Shown piece after piece: positions 35,727-41,016 of a stretch of 41,016 nucleotides of DNA. The first letter of the stretch is position 1; every line of letters begins with the position of its first letter. The DNA comes from Bacteroidota bacterium (GTDB taxonomy: Bacteria > Bacteroidota > Bacteroidia > Bacteroidales > VadinHA17), in contig QKGI01000072.1 of assembly GCA_003250475.1 (NCBI GenBank), positions 1-41,016 of the forward strand. The letters run 5' to 3'. Made by a program: the position numbers and the translations under genes. Below the pieces are notes generated by a model that saw nothing but the letters and a program-made list of their open reading frames with translations, was not told the DNA's origin and did no database searches.

Positions 35727-35742
35727 GCTTTATCGATTCAGC
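35727..35742. promoter_or_regulatory. Candidate LacI autoregulatory operator GCTTTATCGATTCAGC
   Basis: A CG-centred imperfect palindrome (12 of 16 positions symmetric, core ATCGAT) lies 63 bp upstream of the LacI start. It shares the TTnAnCG pattern with the elements at 34616 and 7396. LacI-family genes are often self-regulated; the match itself is weak. Confidence 0.3.
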
Positions 35743-35808
35743 AAGACATCATATTTATTCTATTCAACATTTAACTTTATGGTTTAATAACCTGGAAGTA
35801 AAGATTTT

Positions 35809-37416
35809 TTAATTCATCTGTATTCTTTCTCTAGCTCCTGATAAAAGGCTACTATCCACATCACTTTCATTTACCCACGGTAAAATAAAATCCTCCTTCA
35901 TATTTACAATTCTGAAATATGCATTTCTCAATTCAGGGTTAGATATCGGATATTTTTGAAATATTTCACCATTACCATACATCCGGGGATCCTCCTGTCC
36001 CCTTAACTGCTTCTCCATTTTTGCACTCATAGCTGCCCGTTTTTCAATAAAAGCAGAGTCATTGGCAAGATTGGTTAAACAGTATGGATCTTCAATAATA
36101 TTATACAGCTCCTCATCCGGCCTTTTCCCGAATGACCATTCCCAGAATTGCATCTGAAGCTTATTGCTTCTCAGATTCAGGATTGCTGTCTTGGAGGGGC
36201 TTCCTGCAACAGTCGGATAGCCTGTCTCCGGGTTACCTGCAGGCCATAGATCCGGTCTGTAATTCCTTAAATACAGGTACCCGTCCTGTATTATCCCCCT
36301 TATAGGATACCCATAATCATCAGGTCTGCCTACGTCATGTCTCTCCTTCCCTATTAGTATTGATTCATTAAACGGTTTTCTCAGTTTCTTGTCCTGTAAG
36401 AGGGGTTTGATACTTTTGCCGGGAGAAGGCTGCATCCCGCTTTTTTCCCAGTTAACCCCTGCAATGTCAAGCAGTGTGGGAGCGATATCGATGAAACTGA
36501 TATACTGATCACACTTCCTGCCATAACCCGTTATTCCTTTTCTCCACATTACTGCCATGGGCATATGATTTGAATACTCGTATTCATCACTTTTTGCCCT
36601 GGGGAATGGCATACCATTGTCTGAAGTTACGATTATGAACGTGTTGTCAAGCTCTCCTGATTCTTTTAAAATATCAATAATTCTCTTCAGATGAAGGTCA
36701 AAATATTCAATCTCCAGCCCATAATCAAGCATATCAATCCTCACATCTTCGGTATCAGGTAAGAACCCGGGAACATAATCGATATCCGTTACTTTCTTCC
36801 CGGCCTTTAAAGATGATCCGTACTCATATTTTCTGTGTGGTTCAAATCCTCCATACCAGAAGCAAAAAGGAGATTCATCCGGTTTTTCATTCAGGAACTC
36901 TTTAAAGTTAGAGGCATAGTCAACATTAGAAATATACCTCGTAGGAGGCTTTGTTTTTATCCTGTTCCATGACCTTCCGGTCAGCTCCCTCGGTTTTCCG
37001 TCGACTGTACCCGGATCCCCGGGACTCCATCCTTTTCCTGTATATCCCACATAATAACCGTTATCACCGAGAACCTCCGGAAATGTTTTAAACTCGGCAG
37101 GGAAAAAACAAAAATGGTTTGCTGCTTCCTTTAGCTGCCATGGGTTTCTCCCTGTAAGCAGACAGGCTCTTGATGGCGCTGATTTCGCATTTGGGGTATA
37201 TACATTTGAAAACAGAATCCCCTGATCAGCCACCATGGAAAGTCCCGGTGTGCTAATCCAATCGCAACCCGGATCAAGATGGTCAAAGGAGGCATCATCT
37301 GCAATACAGATCAGGATATTGGGTCTCTCAGGCATTTCGGAAACACAGCCGGAAACTGAAAGAGTTAATACTCCTCCAATAATTTTTCCCGCTCCGCCGA
37401 AAACTCCTTTATTCAT
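35809..37416 (-). CDS. S1-family sulfatase lipoprotein, SGSH-like with GKGW motif
   Basis: 535 residues with lipobox SVSGC (Cys24). It reads CIADDASFDH, Ser79 in KSAPSR, GYTGKGWSPGDPG (K128, W130), a FEPHRKY histidine motif, TSDNGMPFPRAK and the SNHMPMAV context. It parallels the sulfatase at 16860 almost motif by motif, so the two are paralogues about 19 kb apart that flank the import and glycosidase genes. Both lack the usual GKWH histidine position. The C-terminus (EDPRMYGNGEIFQKYPISNPELRN) is also shared. It is separated from the LacI gene by 144 bp with palindromes, so it probably belongs to the upstream transcription unit with the two sulfatases at 37508 and 39129. Confidence 0.92.
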   Translation of the reverse strand: MNKGVFGGAGKIIGGVLTLSVSGCVSEMPERPNILICIADDASFDHLDPGCDWISTPGLSMVADQGILFSNVYTPNAKSAPSRACLLTGRNPWQLKEAANHFCFFPAEFKTFPEVLGDNGYYVGYTGKGWSPGDPGTVDGKPRELTGRSWNRIKTKPPTRYISNVDYASNFKEFLNEKPDESPFCFWYGGFEPHRKYEYGSSLKAGKKVTDIDYVPGFLPDTEDVRIDMLDYGLEIEYFDLHLKRIIDILKESGELDNTFIIVTSDNGMPFPRAKSDEYEYSNHMPMAVMWRKGITGYGRKCDQYISFIDIAPTLLDIAGVNWEKSGMQPSPGKSIKPLLQDKKLRKPFNESILIGKERHDVGRPDDYGYPIRGIIQDGYLYLRNYRPDLWPAGNPETGYPTVAGSPSKTAILNLRSNKLQMQFWEWSFGKRPDEELYNIIEDPYCLTNLANDSAFIEKRAAMSAKMEKQLRGQEDPRMYGNGEIFQKYPISNPELRNAYFRIVNMKEDFILPWVNESDVDSSLLSGARERIQMN

Positions 37417-37507
37417 GTCCAGGATTGCTGTTTATTACTTATTGTATATATCCGTCATTTTACAAACATCACACTGCCAATAGCCTGTACTATCTACTGC
37501 CTGATAA

Positions 37508-39100
37508 TCATTCAGAGGGTACATATTCAGGGTTCGGCTCCATCATACGAGCATTGATACTTCTTCTCCAGTTATGCAATTTCTTTTGTAACCGTTTAAC
37601 CATTCCCGGGTTTGATGCGGAAAGGTCACATTGTTCGCCAATATCATCTTTAAGGTTGAACAGTTGAACAGTACCGTTCTCAAAGTATTCAATCAGCTTA
37701 TAATCACCGCACCTGATCGCACCTCCGGGACTTTGCATGCCATGGTTGCTATAGTGCGGGAAATGCCAGAATATAGCATCTCTTTTCAGATGTGACTCTC
37801 CTTTAAATAAAGGAACAAGACTTGTACCGTCAACCTTTTGCTCATGAGGCATCTTTAAGTCAAGCATACCCATTACTGTCGGGTAAAGATCCACACTAAT
37901 AACAGGCTCGTCACACTTTTCAGAAGCGATATTGTTCCCAGGCCATTTGATTATTAAGGGGACTCTTATTCCTCCCTCGTATAACCAGCCTTTGGCACCT
38001 CTGAGCGGTAGATTTGAGGTGGAGAAGGCCCTGTCAAGCATCCCCTCTGTTACCACCCTGTTGGGATTGCCGAAATTTGCTGCTGCCATTCCCCCGTTAT
38101 CAGAAAAGAATATAACTATAGTATTATCGGCGATCCCAAGCTCATCAAGCTTTTTTAAAACCCGTCCGAAGCTCTCGTCCATACTCTCGACCATTGCAGC
38201 AAATTGAACATTATCCTGGTGCTGTTTAATTTTCACCATTTTGTCAGGCAACTGGCTGTATCCTTCAAAAGCAGGATCCTTAAGCATCAATCCTGCCTCA
38301 CCAGTACTTATCCTGACAGGAGCGTCCGGGTTCCCTTCAAGTAAAAATGGAGGGTCTTCAGGTGCAGTAAGTTTTTTTAATTTATCCTGGTACTTTTTTA
38401 CCAGGTCAGGCCTGCCATCAAGGGGATCATGAACAGCAAAATGTGACAGGTACAGAAAGAATGGGGCTGACCTATTTTCTTCAATAAATATAAGAGCTTC
38501 ATCTGTCAGCCTGTCAGTCAGATAGTCCCCATCCTTCCCGTCCATACCTTTAAGTTTGAATGGAAAATAATAACTCCCGTTAGGCCATCCTTTAGCCCAG
38601 TCGGGTATATGTACATCAAATCCGTGATGCATCGGATTTGACGGGTCTTCGCCCAGATGCCATTTGCCGTATATAGCTGTGGCATACCCATGCTCCTTAA
38701 GTGCCTCGGCCAGTGTTATCTCCTCGTATGGCAGGTGCTGGTTTATTTTAACATTTGAAAGTTTCTGAAAGGGAAACTCCTTCCTTCCGGGAAGCCAGTC
38801 TGTCAGGTTCAGCGTTGCAGGATACTTTCCTGTAAGAATACTTGCTCTTGTTGGGGACGAAACATGGCATGCCGCATATGCTGATGTAAACATCAGGTTC
38901 TCAGATGCGAATCTGTCTATGTTTGGAGTCTCATAAAACTGGCTTCCGTAACAACCAAGGTCAGTCCATCCAAGGTCATCAACAAGAAAGATTATGACAT
39001 TCGGTTTCCCTTCCTGCTTCTCGCCACTTCCTCCTGCAAGAACAACCGGCGTTATGCCCAGGAGGTTAAGACATGAAGTTACAATAGTTCTTTTTCTCAT
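37508..39100 (-). CDS. S1-family sulfatase, AtsA-like, Ser-type
   Basis: 530 residues from the ATG at 39100. The frame is open upstream to a TTG at 39118, but MRKRTIVTS is a normal signal start (cleavage near VLAGG), and an ATG at 39112 is a lesser option. Core residues are LVDDLGWTD, Ser81 in SSPTR (a cysteine three residues before it is not the modified one), GKWHLGE (K146, H148), FAVHDPL, FSDNGGM and LRGAKGWLYEGG (lysine). It has two features not seen in its neighbours: a long linker TLNLTDWLPGRKEFPFQ after the active site and a charged insert (KYQDKLKKLTAPEDPP) in the middle. DLGWTDLGCYGSxFYETPNID with GGIRVPLI marks a common bacterial arylsulfatase branch. It is 10 bp upstream-coupled to the gene at 39129. 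Confidence 0.92.
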   Translation of the reverse strand: MRKRTIVTSCLNLLGITPVVLAGGSGEKQEGKPNVIIFLVDDLGWTDLGCYGSQFYETPNIDRFASENLMFTSAYAACHVSSPTRASILTGKYPATLNLTDWLPGRKEFPFQKLSNVKINQHLPYEEITLAEALKEHGYATAIYGKWHLGEDPSNPMHHGFDVHIPDWAKGWPNGSYYFPFKLKGMDGKDGDYLTDRLTDEALIFIEENRSAPFFLYLSHFAVHDPLDGRPDLVKKYQDKLKKLTAPEDPPFLLEGNPDAPVRISTGEAGLMLKDPAFEGYSQLPDKMVKIKQHQDNVQFAAMVESMDESFGRVLKKLDELGIADNTIVIFFSDNGGMAAANFGNPNRVVTEGMLDRAFSTSNLPLRGAKGWLYEGGIRVPLIIKWPGNNIASEKCDEPVISVDLYPTVMGMLDLKMPHEQKVDGTSLVPLFKGESHLKRDAIFWHFPHYSNHGMQSPGGAIRCGDYKLIEYFENGTVQLFNLKDDIGEQCDLSASNPGMVKRLQKKLHNWRRSINARMMEPNPEYVPSE

Positions 39101-39128
39101 ATTAATTATCATAAGCAATGAAACGCTG

Positions 39129-41009
39129 TCAGTCTGATATTGTATTATTTAAGCGGGTTACATAAACATAATAAGCACCAGAGATTGTGTTTGAATCCTT
39201 ATCATCGAACCATGTATGCAGTCTGGCAGGCCCTTTCTCAAGATGAACCCTGAAGAGGGCATATTTTTCTCCTCTCTGCACCTTCGTAGTATGACCTTCA
39301 AAGGTCATTGGCTTTTTTGCCCCTTTGTATTTACCGTCATCTATAAACAGCCTTGCGGTAACAATTGGCAGGGATGCACCTCCGTCCACATCACCGGTCA
39401 GCGATAAATCAAGTTCACGAGGCCATCTTCTTAACTCAAACTCATAGTCGCCGGCCTCCTGAACCAGAATATTCCAGAAGCTGTTCTTTTTGACCCCTCT
39501 CCTCACCTGGGACTGTTGATCCAGAAAAACATCAACCCATTCACACGAAGTAAGCATTACAGGATTCCCGACCTCATTTCCAATAACCAGATAATTGAGT
39601 TTATTGGCGCTCTCCCTTACGCCATCCCACCACTTAACAAGATGGCGTCTCATCTTCTCTGCAACAAGAGGCGACTGGTCGATGACATTACTTACCTGGC
39701 CCGGGTCGCTCTCAAGATTATAAAGCTCGGTTTCCTCAAGAAACCTCCAGTTTTTCCATAACACCGCTGATCCTTCACGGCTGACATACGAAGGGGCCGA
39801 AGGTGAAGGATATTCAAAACCTGCTGGCATCCGGCTGTAGTTTATGACAATCATACGATTGTCATCTATTTCAGCTTTTCCCATCAATGTTTTAGCCAGG
39901 CTTATCCCGTCAAACCTGAGAGACCCTGGGATTTTAAGCCTGCACAATTCCACAAGTGTGGGGAAAATATCCTGTATCTCCGCCAGTCCCTCTTCATCTG
40001 ACGGAGCCCTGAAATTACCCGCAGGCCAGCTGATAAAAAGTGGCACCCTGTGTCCTCCTTCATACAATTCCGCCTTCCGTCCACGCATGCCGGCGTTGTA
40101 ATACTGATCTCCAAATGTGCTTCCGTTATCTGTCGTGAATATCAGTACAGTATTTTCAAGCAACCCTTTTTCTTTAAGAAAACTGACCAGCTTACCGATA
40201 TTTGAGTCAATGTTTTGTATCATGGCAAGGTATGAAGTCAGCCTGCTTTTTAACCTTGGGTCAATATCCGAAAAAGGAGATGCCTGCATAGCCTCTCTTA
40301 CTGACAATAAGTTCTCATCAGGTGCATTAAGAGGGGAATGAGGTGTATTTGTCGGGAGATAAACGAAGAAAGGATTGCCCCCGTCTGAACAATCAGTTAT
40401 CCAATTAATTGCATTATTAAAGAAAATATCGGTACAATAACCTGAATACCTCTCCCTTTTGCCGTTATGAATATAAACGTCATCAAAATAATCATTGCCC
40501 CAGAAGTCCGGAACTGAGCTGATATGAGACGAGGGAAACCATATGGTCTCATCAAATCCCCTGTCCTCAGGCCTGTACGGATAATTATCACCCAGGTGCC
40601 ATTTCCCGAACATAGCTGTCTTATACCCGTTTTCTGAAAAGGCATCAGCCATGGTAAGGCAATCCCTGTTAAGCAATGACCGGCCACTGCTCACATTGGT
40701 AGTCCCGTTCCGGGCAGCATCAAGACCAGTCATCAGCTGACCACGTGTCGGAGCGCTCATGGCACTGGCATGAAAATTTGTAAACCGTATGCTGACGTCA
40801 TGCAGTCTGTCTATATTGGGAGTTGACAGGATAGGATTGCCATGACACGACATCTCACCATATCCCTGGTCATCCGTCATTATTAAAATAACATTTGGTT
40901 TTGACGGGTCTCCTCCTCCGGCAGCCAGCACAGGTAGTCCGATAGTATTAAATACACCTATTGAAGCGCTGAGCAGAATTAAATTACTATAGGGTTCATT
41001 AATTTTCAT
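39129..41009 (-). CDS. S1-family sulfatase with C-terminal beta-rich domain, Ser-type
   Basis: 626 residues; the start at 41009 lies 7 nt from the right edge, so its promoter is out of view. A signal peptide covers about 1-30 (VLAAGG). Core residues are MTDDQGYGE, Ser85 in SAPTR, GKWHLGD (K136, H138), NTPHSPL, TTDNGS and a lysine in RGRKAELYEGG. Residues of about 480-626 form an additional beta-strand domain (AGDYEFELRRWPREL ... SGAYYVYVTRL) also found at the end of the sulfatase at 5581. Shared strings GQLMTG/GQIMTG, DNYPYRPEDRGFDE and AGMRGRK/AGMRGHK make them paralogues, but only the 5581 copy has a lipobox, so one may work at the surface and this one in the periplasm. Confidence 0.93.
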   Translation of the reverse strand: MKINEPYSNLILLSASIGVFNTIGLPVLAAGGGDPSKPNVILIMTDDQGYGEMSCHGNPILSTPNIDRLHDVSIRFTNFHASAMSAPTRGQLMTGLDAARNGTTNVSSGRSLLNRDCLTMADAFSENGYKTAMFGKWHLGDNYPYRPEDRGFDETIWFPSSHISSVPDFWGNDYFDDVYIHNGKRERYSGYCTDIFFNNAINWITDCSDGGNPFFVYLPTNTPHSPLNAPDENLLSVREAMQASPFSDIDPRLKSRLTSYLAMIQNIDSNIGKLVSFLKEKGLLENTVLIFTTDNGSTFGDQYYNAGMRGRKAELYEGGHRVPLFISWPAGNFRAPSDEEGLAEIQDIFPTLVELCRLKIPGSLRFDGISLAKTLMGKAEIDDNRMIVINYSRMPAGFEYPSPSAPSYVSREGSAVLWKNWRFLEETELYNLESDPGQVSNVIDQSPLVAEKMRRHLVKWWDGVRESANKLNYLVIGNEVGNPVMLTSCEWVDVFLDQQSQVRRGVKKNSFWNILVQEAGDYEFELRRWPRELDLSLTGDVDGGASLPIVTARLFIDDGKYKGAKKPMTFEGHTTKVQRGEKYALFRVHLEKGPARLHTWFDDKDSNTISGAYYVYVTRLNNTISD

Positions 41010-41016
41010 TTCAATC

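Noticed and set aside
33272-35808. Standard Bacteroidota promoter (TTTG and TAnnTTTG) upstream of SusC, the short GH172 or LacI
   Set aside because: I looked for the minus-strand -7 element in these gaps and found no match good enough to report.
37508-39100. Reading this sulfatase as Cys-type because of ACHVSSPTR
   Set aside because: The cysteine is three residues upstream of the modified position; Ser81 fits S-x-P-T-R.
1-41016. tRNA or rRNA genes, CRISPR arrays, insertion sequences, integrases or attachment sites
   Set aside because: No cloverleaf-like segment, spaced direct repeats, transposase gene or terminal inverted repeats were seen; gaps are short and mostly AT-rich.

Overview
The window reads as a continuous stretch of a very large sulfated-glycan utilisation locus from a member of the Bacteroidota. 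The evidence is a SusC/SusD pair (30152-33271 and 28414-30141), many lipoprotein signal peptides, few Shine-Dalgarno sequences, and dense one-strand packing. All 24 recognisable genes lie on the minus strand, so transcription runs from high to low coordinates. Fourteen genes are S1-family sulfatases, and in every one the residue converted to formylglycine is a serine, never a cysteine. Ser-type sulfatases are matured by the oxygen-independent radical-SAM enzyme anSME, so the host is probably an anaerobic or microaerobic Bacteroidales-like organism. No anSME gene is in the window. The rich sulfatase content suggests a marine or animal-associated glycan source; this is inference.

Layout in transcription order: three sulfatases (39129-41009, 37508-39100, 35809-37416); a LacI-family regulator (34645-35664); a short single-unit GH172/DUF2961 enzyme (33423-34610); SusC and SusD; a hairpin at 28361-28395; two sulfatases (26917-28296, 25414-26892); a cassette of long GH172, GH116, long GH172 (23285-25363, 20652-23213, 18509-20623); a sulfatase (16860-18443); a third long GH172 (14681-16774); four sulfatases (13014-14576, 11487-12977, 9898-11322, 8375-9880); a CE1-like esterase (7468-8373); four more sulfatases (5581-7371, 4051-5574, 2292-3788, 892-2247); a perfect hairpin (815-850); and the 5' part of a second esterase running off the left edge.

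Working model. SusC/SusD import a sulfated, probably acylated oligosaccharide. Surface and periplasmic sulfatases of several subgroups and two esterases strip the decorations. Four GH172 enzymes and one GH116 enzyme then cleave the glycosidic bonds, and the LacI protein senses a released sugar. Characterised GH172 enzymes act on alpha-D-fructofuranosides and alpha-D-arabinofuranosides, so a heavily sulfated glycan containing such furanosides is the most economical guess. I see no polysaccharide lyase, no recognisable endo-hydrolase and none of the usual fucoidan, ulvan, carrageenan or glycosaminoglycan depolymerases. I know of no described locus with this composition.

Gaps between genes are short: most are under 120 bp and the longest is 262 bp. 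No tRNA, rRNA, CRISPR array, insertion sequence or integrase was seen. Coordinates come from reading the sequence; subfamily names and substrates are inferred from motifs only.
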